This document shows, one piece after another, positions 41,765-54,036 of a stretch of 64,000 bases of DNA; position 1 is the first letter of the stretch; the number at the start of each line of letters is the position of its first letter. The notes under the pieces are model-generated. The model saw only the letters and a program-made list of their open reading frames with translations. It did no database searches and was not told where the DNA came from. The DNA lies in assembly GCA_003550325.1 (NCBI GenBank), contig QKWP01002059.1, positions 1-64,000 on the forward strand, in the 5' to 3' direction. Position numbers and translations under genes: made by a program. The stretch comes from Gigaspora rosea (taxonomy: Eukaryota > Glomeromycota > Glomeromycetes > Diversisporales > Gigasporaceae).

Positions 41765-42115
41765 AGGTAGTAACTACATATGGCATTACAACTATGACGT
41801 AAAGGCCATACTACCTTTAGGCCATATTGCCGTTATTCCATATGTAGTAATAAAGTAGTAAGCTGTAAATGTTCTATACCATAAGGGTGGTGACATATAT
41901 TACATAATATAATTTTACTATACCCCCTACCCCCTTCCCACCTACATAAGAGAAATTTGATTGGCTGTTATAAACTTCAATATTTAATATAAGATTTCAG
42001 AAATACCCCTCCCTCCTAAAATATTACGTAATATCTGTCACCACTCTAACTGGTATTGTATACCGTTATTGGTATTGTATGCCATAAAGTCATTTCACTA
42101 AGGAGGTGCTAATTT
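41765..42115. repeat. Interspersed repeat R2, copy with MITE
   Basis: Matches 5912-6085 on both sides of a 162-bp MITE: TATGTAGTAATAAAGTAGTA before it and GGTATTGTATACCGTTATTGG after it. Confidence 0.7.
41885..42046. mobile_element. Harbinger-like MITE, family H2 (162 bp)
   Basis: TIRs GGGTGGTGACATATATTACA and (minus strand) GAGTGGTGACAGATATTACG. TAA duplicated at 41882-41884 and 42047-42049. The repeat at 6026 is the natural empty site. The copy at 59390-59551 has the same length. Confidence 0.85.
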
Positions 42116-42474
42116 GTGAGCATGAAGATATTTGAATCTGATAACTGATAACTTACAGGATTGATATTACCTGAGTATTTAAGGACCCTGGACATCTCTG
42201 ATATATGTCATATTTTTTTTTAGCAAATTGATTCAAATTTGATCTAAGGTCCAAATTTAAATTTTAGCAAATTCAAGTTAATTTTAAAACGGGTCATAAT
42301 TGAATATTTTAGCGAATTACTAAGATTTTATACATGTTATATTTTATTTTTAGCAATTTATCCTTTTTTGGAAGAATTATATCGGGAAAATAAAAACATT
42401 AAAAACGATAAATAAATAAACAAATAAATAAAGTAAAAAAAGCATGATATTTTTATTTACTTTGATAAAAAAAG
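42116..42474. other. Non-coding AT-rich DNA
   Basis: GGACCCTGGACATCTCTGAT (42181) recurs in inverted form near 47935. No gene. Confidence 0.35.
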
Positions 42475-42582
42475 ATTTGTACACTACGTGTATTATTTAT
42501 TTATCGGGTTTATTTTTGGTCTATAATTTATATATTATGCAGATTTGCAAATCAATTAATAGTACCCATGTACATACACAAG
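42475..42582. mobile_element. Broken copy of the 15.2-kb MITE
   Basis: GATTTGTACACTACGTGTAT and TTTATTTTTGGTCTATAATT, then TGCAGATTTGCAAATCAATT, match the left ~110 bp of 15201-15475, partly in inverse order. The right half is missing. Confidence 0.5.
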
Positions 42583-42805
42583 TTTTTTTTTAAATTATTA
42601 TATGTATCATTTATTTTTTTGTATCGATTTTTTTTTAAATTATTCTTTATTTTTTTTGTATCGTTTATTTTTTTTATTTTTTTATTTTATTTTTTTTATA
42701 CATTTTTATTTTCTTTTTATTTTATTATTTTTTTATTTTTTTTTATACGGGGGTTTTTTTTATTTTATTTTATGATTTTTTTATTTTTTTTTATACGGTT
42801 TTTTT
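42583..42805. repeat. T-rich microsatellite flanking the gap
   Basis: Repeats of TTTTTTTATACGG and TTTGTATCGTTTATTTT. Such sequence commonly stops assembly. Confidence 0.6.
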
Positions 42806-43122
42806 NNNNNNNNNNNNNNNNNNNNNNNNNNNNNNNNNNNNNNNNNNNNNNNNNNNNNNNNNNNNNNNNNNNNNNNNNNNNNNNNNNNNNNNNNNNNNNN
42901 NNNNNNNNNNNNNNNNNNNNNNNNNNNNNNNNNNNNNNNNNNNNNNNNNNNNNNNNNNNNNNNNNNNNNNNNNNNNNNNNNNNNNNNNNNNNNNNNNNNN
43001 NNNNNNNNNNNNNNNNNNNNNNNNNNNNNNNNNNNNNNNNNNNNNNNNNNNNNNNNNNNNNNNNNNNNNNNNNNNNNNNNNNNNNNNNNNNNNNNNNNNN
43101 NNNNNNNNNNNNNNNNNNNNNN
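42806..43122. other. Assembly gap (317 N)
   Basis: A run of N. Low-complexity T-rich sequence on both sides suggests an unresolved microsatellite. Any frame drawn across it is meaningless. Confidence 0.98.
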
Positions 43123-43434
43123 TTTTTTTTAATTTATTTTTATTTATTTATTTATTTTATTATTTTTTTTAAATTTTTTTTTAAATTATTTTTAATTTAT
43201 TTTAATAATGATAATTTTAATAATTTATTTTTAATAAGCGAATCTTTTTTTATCTAAATTGGTGATAATCATGTTACACAAGATAAGTATAATTTTTCTA
43301 GTATTTTTCTTTTATTTAAATTTATGTACTGTACTAATTAATTTTTTTAATTGATTTTTGGGTTCCATTCATTTTCATCGTTAGAGTCGTCTGCAGGTTC
43401 TGTAATTCTTTCGGTAGTCTGTAAGGGAGCCTAC

Positions 43435-43506
43435 TTTTATCACCTGATTTTCTAGGGGGGTAAGGGCTACTAATAAACTGAAATCAGATGATAAAAGTAG
43501 GCGCCC
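43435..43506. mobile_element. 72-bp mini-MITE (hairpin) with TAA duplication
   Basis: GGGAGCCTACTTTTATCACC (left) and the complement of GGGCGCCTACTTTTATCATC (right) leave a loop of about 20 bp. TAA at 43432-43434 and 43507-43509. Confidence 0.75.
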
Positions 43507-43509
43507 TAA

Positions 43510-44272
43510 TGGTATGGTTAAAACCAAAAAATAAGTTGTTCTAATTCTTTTAGTTAGAGTTAGAGTTCCTGTTTCTCCAGTGCCATATCACCGACCTAGG
43601 TTTATCTAAACCAGCAAACGATTTCATACTGGCTATCCTTGTATCTTTCAGCATATTTTGCTTTTTTTCTTCTCTGGTTCTTGTGCTTCTAATAGTTGTT
43701 GTCTAGTAATATATTCAATGTTTCAGCGGGCAGAGTTTCGGTAGTAGTGTAGTTGTGAGTTTCCGTTATAGTTTTTGGTGGGAGAGTAATTGTTTTTGGC
43801 TCTTTATGAATTAGATGGTTGTTCTTTGTCGACGGTGTTACTCAGTTCAGTGCACTTCTTTGTTTTTGGCACTTGCGGTGCTTCACTAATGGAGTTGTCC
43901 TTTCCGTATTTTTTTTTTTGTTATTGGAGTTTTCTCGATTATAGACTTGCATCGTTTTGGTGGTGTCAATGATTTTATTTTTGCCATTTAATAAAGGTTT
44001 TGAACTAATTCTTTTTCTAAATCGTTTGTTTGGTGTTTGCTTTGTTATTGTTTTTTAAACTAATTCTTTCTGTTTTCTAGATTTTCTTCATATTTCGTTT
44101 TGGTGTTGTTGTGGCCTTCATTAGTGGTCTTGCACCTTTAGCATCATTATTGTTTGAACCTTTGGAATTGTTGTTCCGGGAGCGTGTTTTCGATATATCA
44201 ATATGTTGTATTTAGTCTTGGAATTAATAATAGTTGTAGTTCTTGGAGCTTGTTATTAATACATCAATATAT
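43510..44272. other. Mixed-composition DNA; possible degraded gene on minus strand
   Basis: Minus-strand 43600-43730 gives RRKKAKYAERYKDSQYEIVC after a frame change, a plausible old coding piece. 44080-44270 is G/T-rich triplet-phased DNA (GGTGTTGTTGTGGCC, TTGGAATTGTTG). I cannot define a gene. Confidence 0.3.
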
Positions 44273-44691
44273 CATTTTTAGGCATTTCTGAAATCTGTGA
44301 CAGGTTAGCTGATAATATGACATACTATTTAGGACCGTCGGTCAATTTGACTATACCGAAATTTTTTTTATAAGCGGGAATTTTAATGTATACATTATTA
44401 ATTCCAATATCACTACTGCTATATATAACTAATACTAAAATATTCGAATTTCTACTAATATCTGCTACTGTATAACGTTTGGGCTTTCTTTACGATGCTT
44501 TTTTGTGCAGTTTTAGCAAATTATTTGACCCAAATTTATTTTTAATATTACATTTATACTTTAGTTTGACTGATTATTTGATATATTTACATTTAACCTA
44601 TGAACGTTTTTACCTATTTTTTTCTTTTTTCGTGCTGGAATAGTTTGAGGATCTGTATTTTCTTTTTCTTGGTTTGCAGAAGTAGGAATCT

Positions 44692-47103
44692 TCACTTTCT
44701 ACTACCATTTTCTACTTTACGTCTTTTAACTAATTCTACCTGAACTCTGATTCTTGCACCACTCTTAACACGAGCTATCGGATCCATATTATGATTTAAT
44801 TCATATAAATAGGAAGATAACCAAGAAACTGATTTTGATTTTGCGACGTTATAACGTTCTTTGAACTTATCCAATGCAGCACGTAATGGTTTGCCAGCAT
44901 TTTGATAATCTAATTTAACCTCTTCTAAAAATGTAACAAATGGTAAAATATCGATATCTTCACGATTTTCATTTGGTTCTTTCCACTCAATACCTGAAGC
45001 ACCGCTTGTTTCGTATTAATATTCGGAGTACTAGAAAATGTCAGTTCACTATGGTATAAATTTTCTTGTTGTAAATTTTTTTGTTGTAAATTTTCTTGTT
45101 GTAAATTTTCTTGTTGTAAATTTTCTTGTTGTAAATTTTCTTGCTGTAAATTTTCTTATTGTAAATTTTCTTGTTGTAAATTTTCTTTTTGTAAATTTTC
45201 TTGTTGTGAGGCTTGTTGTGCATGAAGCGAGGCATAGAACAAATTATTATAAGCAATATAACCAAGTACAATGTAAATATAATTTGCACGGTCATTTGGC
45301 GTTAATGACGGAATAAAGTTAAACATTGAAAGATGAATTTCATTGAGACGGCTCCTTGATGTTTACATGGGGCACCATTTATACCAACAAAACAAGAACA
45401 TGTACCGATTTCACTATTTATGATATAAAAAATGCCTGTGCCTTGTTGCGTACTAGGTACTAAATATTCATTTTCAACATTCGTCCTTTGAATCTGTTCT
45501 TTATTTACGTGCTCCCATCCGGCATAAAAATCGGTTAGCAAGTTGTAAATGGTCGGGATGCATGTTTGCAAAGCCAAGTAAACAAGCTCGTAAAACCTTT
45601 CCATATTAGCGGTGATAAATTGGAACACTTGAATGGGATTGTATGCTTGTGTTCTGGCAAATATAATATCTTTTAATATTCCAAAGCTATGTTCAACGTA
45701 GTTATTGGTATTATTTCTACGAAGTGGTAAGTTTAAACGAAATGAAAGCGCCAAAAGTGATGCCGTTCCTATAGTAGTTTAAAATGTCTTTTTAATTAAG
45801 TGTAATTATAATAAAACTCCTGTTTAAATTCTTGATAATATGATTCCATTTCCGAATTTGATTTAGCATATAGAACCTTTTTCATTTTTACCATAATGCA
45901 TATACGATCTTCTTTTTTAACCTTATGCTTGGAATCATTAATCCACCTCCAAAATGCTTGTAGCATATAGAAGGTACATAAAAAGATGAATTGTTTTTGG
46001 ATAGCATAATTCTAAAGCATTTCGTATTGCACTTGAATTGTCTGTAAGAAATATTGCAGGCCCTAATTGTGGCCCATTACCATAACAAGCATGTGATGGA
46101 AGTATCGTCTTTAATAAGTTTAAAGCTTTTTCTAATGTTATTTCAAGTTCGTCTGAAGTTATATAAATTCTAAGCAGAAGGGACCAATTGCCCAGCTAGT
46201 ATACATACATAAGTGTAATTGAGGTATTAAGAGACTCGAATGATGCAGATGCATCTAAATAGCATTCATCCGCTTGTCGTATTTTTTCATGAACACGGGA
46301 CATAAAATTTGTAACAATACACAAGATAAATGCATTTTTAGTATATGCATTATATTCTTGTAAAATGGCTCTTCCTCAACCTAAACTATTATATTCCTTA
46401 ACTACTTCTGCCAAACACTCGAACATCGATTTGCTATCATGGTATTTTTGATAAAGCTTCGCAACATAGTCATAGTCAGGATTAAAGGCCCTGTTTGCAA
46501 GTAATTCAATCAAATCTTGTTCATTTGTAGTATTAATATGGAGATTATTTTGGTATGTATATAATGCCGTGAAAGGAGAATGTCCATCTTTAAATTAATT
46601 TAAAAATTCTTCACGGTCTTCTTCTTTAATAGGGCAAAAGCTTAATGCTTCTGCCAAGTTAATAACGTTAATTTCCAATGGGTGATCAAATAAAAGTCGT
46701 TGTCTTTCCAGACGCAAATGAATTGTCGCACCACAAAATATATCACGTGCTCTGGATGATTGTGGTCTTTTTGTTTGAACATTGCCCTGTGAATACAATG
46801 CCGTTTTTCTCGAAATAGAACTCTATGTCCTTTTATTGTATATCCTCTAGTTTTTGGCATTGTGGTCTTTGAATGTAGTTGAAATGCTGAAATCCACTCT
46901 GATGCTTCCTCTTTACTATTAACGTTTGCAAATGCATCTAATTCGAAATTTGAAATATCAAAGTTTTCTGGTGCTTTATATGACGGCAGGATATTGAAAT
47001 TTTGAATTTGGTATGTATAATTTTGAGGAAGGACATTTTTTAAGGCTTCAGGTAAAGTATTTCAAGAAAATATTTGTGTATTCGTTATAGTGCTGCCTTC
47101 CAT
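44692..47103 (-). pseudogene. MULE transposase with SWIM zinc finger, disrupted
   Basis: ATG at 47103. The N-terminal region reads MEGSTITNTQIFS, then a TGA, then NTLPEALKNVLPQNYTYQ. A DNA-binding-like block follows (TRGYTIKGHRVLFREKRHCI, about 46850-46790). The catalytic core keeps acidic positions in YLDASASFE (Asp codon 46253-46255) and FLTDNSS (46040-46042). CTFYMLQAFWRW (about 45960) carries Tyr where relatives have His. The terminal part has NNTNNYVEHSFGILKD and a SWIM finger CSCF..CKH (about 45385-45345, CxCxnCxH). The C-terminal tail runs to ENGSRK and the stop at 44692. Several frameshifts and stops make it inactive. The enzyme would cut and join the TIR ends. Confidence 0.85.
45060..45208 (-). 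repeat. 15-bp coding minisatellite (QQENL) in the transposase
   Basis: About ten 15-bp units (plus strand TTGTTGTAAATTTTC) encode Gln-Gln-Glu-Asn-Leu on the minus strand, between the SWIM finger and the C-terminal tail. One unit has TAA in place of CAA, a stop in that frame. All three frames of one strand look open because of the repeat. Confidence 0.85.
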
Positions 47104-47426
47104 ATATTTGTGTGATTCAACTTTAAACAATTAAGAAATTCACGTAGGTATTCAAAGAACTTCTGCAGATTAGATTACAGTAAAAGAAAAAATTAAGGTC
47201 GATTATATGTTTCAATTATATTGACTATAATGTAAAATTTTGTTATCATTATCGCTTTGAAAAGGAATATTTAAACAATTTCCTTTTTTTTGATTAGTAA
47301 TAATTTTATGTAACTGATAGCATAATTGATAGGTCATATGCAATCAGGTCAATTTTTATGCCGCCGTGATAGAGTCAGGCAGGTAATTGACTAACCTGTC
47401 ACAGATTTCAGAAATGCCATTTTTAG

Positions 47427-48730
47427 TTAGCTGGTCTTGGCAGTTATAGTATTAGTAGTTGGGTTGTTAGAATTAGTTGATTTTTTTTTTTTTGTAAATA
47501 ATCATACTATAAAAATTAAAAAAATTTTGTAATTATGAGATCGGGTAATAAAAAAGTGTATAAAATTATATAATTGTAATAAATTAAAGAAATTGGGTAA
47601 TTATTACAGTATCTTGTTGATTCCGCATATGATCAGAAATTGGCACTGGTTGTTACTTTGCACAAATTTGTATAAAATCTAATATAATTTGTGCAAAAAA
47701 TTTTTCTCCAACAGCAGGGTCGCAGATATGCACAGATTCTTAATAATTAAGTTTTTAAAAATCTGTGCAGATATGTACTATATTTATTTACCTGATGGAG
47801 ATGTTATAATTTAGTTTTTAGCAAATTACTATAAAATTTATATGTAATAATCCAACTTTTAGCAAATTTACTTGATTTTAGGGGTAGCAAAAACGTCTAA
47901 ATTCATGCAGATCAGTTATGACCTATATGAGAGATGTCCAGAGTCCTAGTATTTATATAGCGTAGCAGAATTTTTATATCTAAGCAAACTTAAAAAAAAA
48001 TATTGTCAGTGCTAGAAAAATAGCTTCATAGCAAGTATCTCTCAAGAAATCCAGTTGCATCATGTTGCATCATGCAAATAAAAGGAAAATTTATTGAGAG
48101 TTGAAGTAATATCTACCATATAGTAAGAGGTAATAAAAATATATTGGACTGCTTAATTTGTGAAGCTTAATGTTATTTTTTTATTATTATCATTATTATT
48201 ATTATTTAAGTAATGAACTTATTTATTTTATTTGTAGGTTTTTGCAGACTGTTTTCAAAAGTTGTATATGTTCTTTAAAAGATGTTTGTTCAATAGAAAC
48301 CATTTTATAATCTCACAACAACTCTTTTTGATGATCCCTCATACCAAAAATTTCAAGAAGACCGCCCTACGAAAACTTTACATTTAACACATAAAATAGT
48401 AAACTGGTTCTACCAAATAAAGCCTGCAGTGAGCAGCACTTGTCGTTTAGAGGTAAAGTTCACAGACTACCTGCTAACAAGCTTAGAGTTTATTACTTAC
48501 CGTTAGTGGGCCTCTTGTTTGGCACTATCGAGCAAAGAAGTAGTGGGCACCGATCTAAAGTTTAGTTTTGAAATGTGTTATTATATTTAGCGTAATTCCT
48601 ACCAACTCTTTCATATTTGGTACTTTTCTGGGCTTTTTTTTTCTACTTCTTGGAAACTTTCAAAATTTTGACAAAAAGTGGGAAATCTAGCTTACCCCTC
48701 CAAAAGATCAGCTGTGTTTACTCCTTCCAA
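47427..48730. other. Non-coding DNA between the two MULEs
   Basis: 47690-47780 has the TCGCAGATATGCACAGATTC / AAAATCTGTGCAGATATG inverted family. 48180-48210 is a TTATTATTATCATT microsatellite. 48400-48560 has mixed composition without an open frame. Nothing supports a gene. Confidence 0.4.
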
Positions 48731-49202
48731 ATTGGGGGGCGGCTAAAGCCAGGTACATCACGGGACTACCCGATGATCGATGATCGTCAGAAAATTTCAG
48801 AATAGATACATATATATATATTTTTGAAAACGATAAAACGATTTTTGAACGGATTTTAAAATGATGAAAATGATAACGAGAACTTTTAAATGACCTTTTT
48901 TTTTATTTAACAAAAAACTTTTTTAATTTGAAGTTTTTTTTTTTTATTTATATAATTATAATTCGATACAATATTTTTTTTCAGCGAATTGTATTTAAAA
49001 AAAAACTTTTTTTATTTAAAGTTTTTTTTTAATTTAAATTAATGAAATTTTTTTTTTACATTGAATTTTTCTTACCCTTAGTCACGTATTACAAATATTG
49101 ACTCGCGTTCATTTTTTTATATAAAAAACCCGCACTACAAATAATAGTAGACACCCGCGATTTTTTTTTCTTTATAATTGAAACCTCTGCCTACTTTATA
49201 AA

Positions 49203-51652
49203 ATGGACGTTGGAAATACAGAAGACTTGAACAATACAACTGAGATTTTGGAACTCGAAAGTGACAAGAAAAGCTTGACAGAAACATTCACAGTATGTAT
49301 AGTTTTATTTTAGTAATTTGAGCAGATTTTATACTCATATTTTGAATATTGTATGTAGGTTACATCTTATTCAAACGATAAAGTTAAAGCATACTTTTCA
49401 TCGCAACTTACCCTTAACCAAAGGTGTGCACTCCTTTTTAACGTGAACCAATCATTTGAGGTTCCGATAGAGGACTTTGATAGTGAATGGTGGCCTCTCT
49501 TTACTAATATTTGGACACGGTATAGCTCTTGAAATCATAATAATGGTAATAATTTTACTACTTTTACATGCCGTTTTACCAAACACAACCCATCGAGTAC
49601 ATGTAAAGAGAGAGTACCAAGTGAAAACGACGAAAACGAAAGTTCGTTCACCAAACCTATGTAATACAAAAATCAGGGTCTTATGATTAGTCACAGAACA
49701 AAAAGTGCTTATTGAACGATTTCCAAATAGTTCTGATCATGCTCATACCATAGATAAAAGCGAGAAATTAAAACGCTCGCAGCATATTCGAGAGTTAGTA
49801 GCAAAGGAAGCAACTAAAAATTATCTACTACTAGCAATTGTTAATGCAGTCAAAGAGTATGCAACAATAGAACTAGATCTTAATGATAGTGTAAAAGAAT
49901 TGAGGAGAAAAGAGGTTTCCAATATTAAAAGTAAGGTTCGCAAATCACAAAATGTAAATCTTATAGGTAATAAAAATATAGATTTAGATGTCGAAGAATC
50001 TATTGCTTTTTTAAAAAATGAAGGATATCAAATAGAAAGCTACGAAATTCTTAGTTGATCAACTCATGGATTCGTTTTTGCACATCCAAGTCAGTTAGAA
50101 AAGCTTTGGTGTTTTGGATAGTTAATTTTAATAGATTCTACACATAAGACGAATAGGTATGATTGGCGCTTACTTACGTTATATATTCGAGACAATTACG
50201 GCTCTTGGGATGTGGGGCACTTTTATGTAAGTAAGGAGGATAGTGATATCATGGCAGAGGCCTTACGAATAATCCGACGGTTTGAACGTTCTTGGATGCC
50301 TCGGTACTTTCTTGCCAACCAAAACAATGTGGAAGCTAACGCTATTTAGTAGTTTTTCCGGGATTATCAAAAGGCGAGCAGGAGTGCAATGTTATTTTTT
50401 GTACCGTTCACATAATGTGCACTTGGATGACTAAAATTTATGAACGGAAGGCTCAAAATAAGATGATCCAGGCAATGCATAAAGTATCAAAAATTGGCTA
50501 TGACGAACTTATTAAGGAGGCAATGAGCAAATGTCAAGTTCCTGCCGTTAGACAGTACATATCACGAAACTACACAAAAAATACAAATCAATGGGCCCTT
50601 TGGGCCCGTCAACATTCCCCTCTCCTTTTACAAATAACTTCGACGAACGCCATTGAATCATACCACAGTGAATTAAAAAGAACGACGATTTCTTATCATG
50701 GATTAATTAATAGGTAATCGTTTTTTTTTCAAATCGTTAAGGAATTTATTACATCGTGAATGATAAAAGAATCACTCTTTTTCATCTTCTTGCTCTTGTT
50801 TTTCTTTCTCTTTTTCGGCTTCTTTTTCTTTCTCTTTCTCGTGTTCTTTCTCTTTTTCCTTTTTAGTTTCGTCTTCTTTTTCAGTTTCTTGTTCTTCCTC
50901 TTTCTCAAATTCTTGTTCTTTTTCATTTTCACGCTCTTTTTCTTGGGCACGTGCAGGTTTAAGCAAATTAATAATGACTGTCTAAATTAATTAAATTGTA
51001 GGATGATTAATACCTTTATTTAATTTGTAAGTTTAATTAAACTTTTTTTATAAAAAAAAAAAAAATTAGGCGCTTGCCATCAAATTATTACTCTTGATAT
51101 GAAAAAAAGATCGGATGCGGAATACACAGCCTTTGAATTTCGTACTAAACGAATCTCAGCTATCGGAGTAGACTATGAAATTCTTGACCAAGTTCATAAG
51201 CTGCCATTTCCTTTCTAGCAATTAATTGTTAATGAGATCCATACCATTGAAAAAAGAATCGAAAAGGGGAAAGAAGCACCTGGCTTGATATCTCTTAATT
51301 GCAATTGCCTTTTTTTTCGCCGATATCTTTTACCCTGTCGACACATCTTCCACAAACACCTATATGGAGAAATAAAATTGTTAACTGTTAATGCTTGGGA
51401 GACGTTTCAAAGCATGTTAATAGAAAATGGGATTGAAATATACTTAACTCGTGGGGTAGTAGAAATAGAGTTACCTAAAAAAACGGAGATGGAGAAAGCT
51501 GCAGAAACCGACGTTCAACCGTATATGAATTAATCGAGAGAACGCGTAATGCTTATTGGAGAAACGAAGAAGAAGAAGATGCAAGACAGAAATCTGCATT
51601 TATTGAAGCATTGAAATCTTCGTTAGAATTTATTTTAATTTCACCTGATTAA
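49203..51652 (+). pseudogene. MULE 2 transposase with SWIM finger, disrupted
   Basis: Exon 1 is 49203-49292 (MDVGNTEDLNNTTEILELES...). A 66-nt intron (GTATGT..GTATGTAG) follows, then exon 2 from 49359 (VTSYSNDKVKAYFSSQLTLN). The core has LILIDSTHKTNRYDWRLLTL-type sequence with its Asp codon at 50134-50136. FLANQNNVEANAI has Asn (50317-50319) where related elements usually read ADQ, so the second catalytic acid is probably lost. MCTWMTKIYERK and SPLLLQITSTNAIESYHSEL follow. After a 356-bp interruption come HQIITLDMKKRSDAEYTAFE and the SWIM finger CNC (51300-51308)...CRH (51336-51344). The tail ends near SSLEFILISPD. Stops after residues YSS and ANAI and several frameshifts inactivate it. Confidence 0.85.
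50714..51069 (+). other. Interruption of the MULE 2 gene: intron or small insertion
   Basis: The conserved transposase sequence stops at TATCATGGATTAATTAATAG and resumes at GCGCTTGCCATCAAATTATT. The boundary shows GTAATC and TTAG, allowing an intron, but the spliced reading does not restore the expected frame exactly. Inside is a TTCTTTCTCTTTTTC microsatellite (50767-50945), which gives Lys/Glu-rich frames on the minus strand by composition only. Confidence 0.5.
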
Positions 51653-51654
51653 AA

Positions 51655-52965
51655 AAAAAAGAAAAAAAAAAGAAAATAAGAAAAAAAAAATAGAAAAAAA
51701 AGAAAATAGGAAAAAAAAACTATACTTATATTGCATCGATTTGAGGTATATGGATTAATTCCGAATAGACAATTGGTTTTCAATCTTTATAGCCATTTAA
51801 GAAATAATTACTAGATATTCAGACAATTAATATAAGGTGGGACATATTCATGCTGATAGTAATATTTTGCGCATTATATAAGGCTTACAAATGAGCTTGA
51901 ATACTTAATTAACACAAATAAATATTGAAGATTATACTTTAACTATATAGGATACAAGTGCCCTGACTCTAATAATATAAAGATGAGTGTTGGTTTATCG
52001 TATAAATTCTAAAATTCCTGGTACAATTAATAATTCAGCATGAAAAGATCGTGGTAAAACCATTTCTGCTTTCTATGTAATTCATTATTATTCGAAGCAG
52101 AAGAACTGTAGAAGATATTTGGTTCGTTTGTCATATACTTTTTCATAATGTCTTTTCAAATTTTTTTTTTCAAAAATTTATTGACAAAAGTCACATGTTA
52201 TTAGCAATATATTACCAGCCATTTGAAAATAATGAATATGAGGCTATAAAATTCTTGTCCAGTTTCAAGATCAGATGTAGGCCAGGATCGAAATATAACG
52301 AAGCCCATTCAATTAAATGAATTTGAAAGTTTTAGATTCAGGTTTCTTCTTGTAATAATATTATATAAAATAACTTGATAATAATCTTGGTAAAAACATT
52401 TCTAAATTAAACATTTAATATTATTTTACCGACATTCGTCAATTAATTATAAAATTATAAAGACCTATATCTTAAATACATGAATGAATTAAGGTATATA
52501 CATTATTAATCTTAAAGTCTTAAGTGGCTAAGAGTAAATGCTCATGAATTTGAATATCTTATTTTAATTGCGCTTATCTGTTATAATCTCAATTAACAGT
52601 AAAAAAGTAAATAAGATATAATGAATTTGAACATATTATTAAATAATTATCTTTATACTTACAAACTTAATTAGCACAAAAAAATTTAAATGCTAAACGG
52701 TTTGACGTCTTGAAGAAAATTAGAACAGTAAAGGTAATTGTTAAAGAAGTTAAATATTAAGTATACCAAGTAATTACCTGACAACAAACGTTTTCTAACG
52801 ATTGTAAATATTAATAGTTTAAATGAAATTTAGTGCAATTAGATTTACACGAAGAATTTGAAAGTAAATTGATATAGCAAAAATGTGGGAGACCTTAGTT
52901 AGTCTTCCATCTCAATTTTCTACGTTCATACTGCTTTCAACAAAACTAATGTAAAATAGTTATAT
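51655..52965. other. Non-coding 3' region of MULE 2
   Basis: AT-rich, no open frame longer than background. An A-rich run at 51650-51725 could be a polyadenylation region of the transposase transcript. Confidence 0.45.
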
Positions 52966-53284
52966 ATAACAAATTAAAAAAAAACTTTAAATAAAAAAAG
53001 TTTTTTTTTTAAATACAATTCGCTAAAAAAAAAAATTGCATCGAATTATAATTATATAAATAAAAAAAAAAACTTCAAATTAAAAAAGTTTTTTGTTAAA
53101 TAAAAAAAAAGGTCATTTAAAAGTTCTCGTTGTCATTTTCATCGTTTTAAAAATCTGTTCAAAAATCGTTTCATCGTTTTCAAAAATATATATATATATA
53201 TTTATTCCGAAATTTCCCGACGGTCATCAATCATCGGGTAGTCCCGTGATGTACCTGGCTTTAGCCGCCACCCGAATTGGGATA

Positions 53285-54030
53285 ACGCTTACCAAATTGG
53301 ATCAAGTCACGAGGGCATTTTGGATTCGTCTAAAACAAACAATGAATGATACGTGGATACGTAGAAACTGAACCGAAATGAAATTTCTTCCAATACATCC
53401 TGACATCCGGCGTAGTTTTAGTTATCTTTCTATCATTTCTTCATTATATATAAATATAGTACTTTGGTAAAGCTAAATGCTTTATACAGTCTATATAATT
53501 TTTAAATTAGTTCTTGTGAACTTTTATTTTTCTTTTCTTTTGTCTTTTTGTCTATTCTCATTTTATATTTGTTTATTTTGGATTTCGTGTAGGTTTTGTA
53601 GTAATACCTCTTTTATTTTTCCTTTTGTTTTCGAAAACATTTGTTGTTCGTATGGATCTGGATTTAATACTCCTTGTCCTAGAGGCTAGGTAAGGAAGAT
53701 TAAAGGAAAGTTAGTAATGTTGGCAAGCCTTCTTGAAGCCTTAAAGGAAGAAAGAAGATGGAAAGGAATTTCTTGCTTGTCATAAAAAGGGGAAGACCTT
53801 TTTATTTCAGCTTTAAGTAGCTAGATGAGCTATCTATTTCAATACCAATTTGGTGTCAAAATAGTGCGGCAGGTTGCATTTGGTATCCGGGTACTTAGGT
53901 ACCGATTGAGATGGCTGGATGATGCAAACTTATGTTATTAGGTAGTACAGTACTATGTATGTGCAGTAGTAAATACAAGCAGCTTAATAAAGTATTAGTG
54001 TGGCTGCTTAAGTTGAAAAAAAGAAACCAT
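53285..54030. other. Non-coding; possible RNA-derived repeat at 53.69-54.02 kb
   Basis: 53690-54020 is G/A-rich, includes GTGCGGCAGGTTGCATTTGG and GTATCCGGGTACTTAGGTAC, and ends AGCTTAATAAAGTATTAGTG then A-rich. The ending resembles that of the SINE at 1491-2408 (AGCTTAATAAAGACTGAGCC). No tRNA-like head or TSD was found. The 70-codon frame at 53477 has no recognised domain. Confidence 0.4.
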
Positions 54031-54036
54031 TTTATA

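Larger units (their letters stand above)
44282..47417 (-). mobile_element. Complete Mutator-like element (MULE) 1
   Basis: 27-bp perfect TIRs (44282-44308 and 47391-47417; the left begins GCATTTCTGAAATCTGTGAC). A perfect 9-bp duplication CATTTTTAG (44273-44281, 47418-47426). 9-bp TSDs are the Mutator signature, and the interior encodes a MULE-type transposase on the minus strand. 3136 bp. The structural ends are intact, so it could still be mobilised by a transposase supplied in trans. Confidence 0.93.
48734..53278 (+). mobile_element. MULE 2 with ~300-bp terminal inverted repeats
   Basis: GGCGGCTAAAGCCAGGTACA (from 48738) is mirrored by TGTACCTGGCTTTAGCCGCC (ending about 53269). The match continues inward through TCACGGGACTACCCGATGAT, AAAACGATAAAACGATTTTT-type and AACTTTTTTAATTTGAAGTT to about 49040 and 52970. 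About 4.55 kb. A 9-bp TSD is not clear; AATTGGG adjoins both ends. The interior carries a plus-strand MULE transposase gene and about 1.3 kb of non-coding DNA (51655-52965). Confidence 0.85.

Noticed and set aside
42568..43257. 229-codon frame across the N-run
   Set aside because: Most of it is a sequencing gap and the rest is T-rich low complexity.
50729..50990. Lys/Glu-rich and Phe-rich frames within MULE 2
   Set aside because: Composition artefact of a TTCTTTTTC microsatellite.
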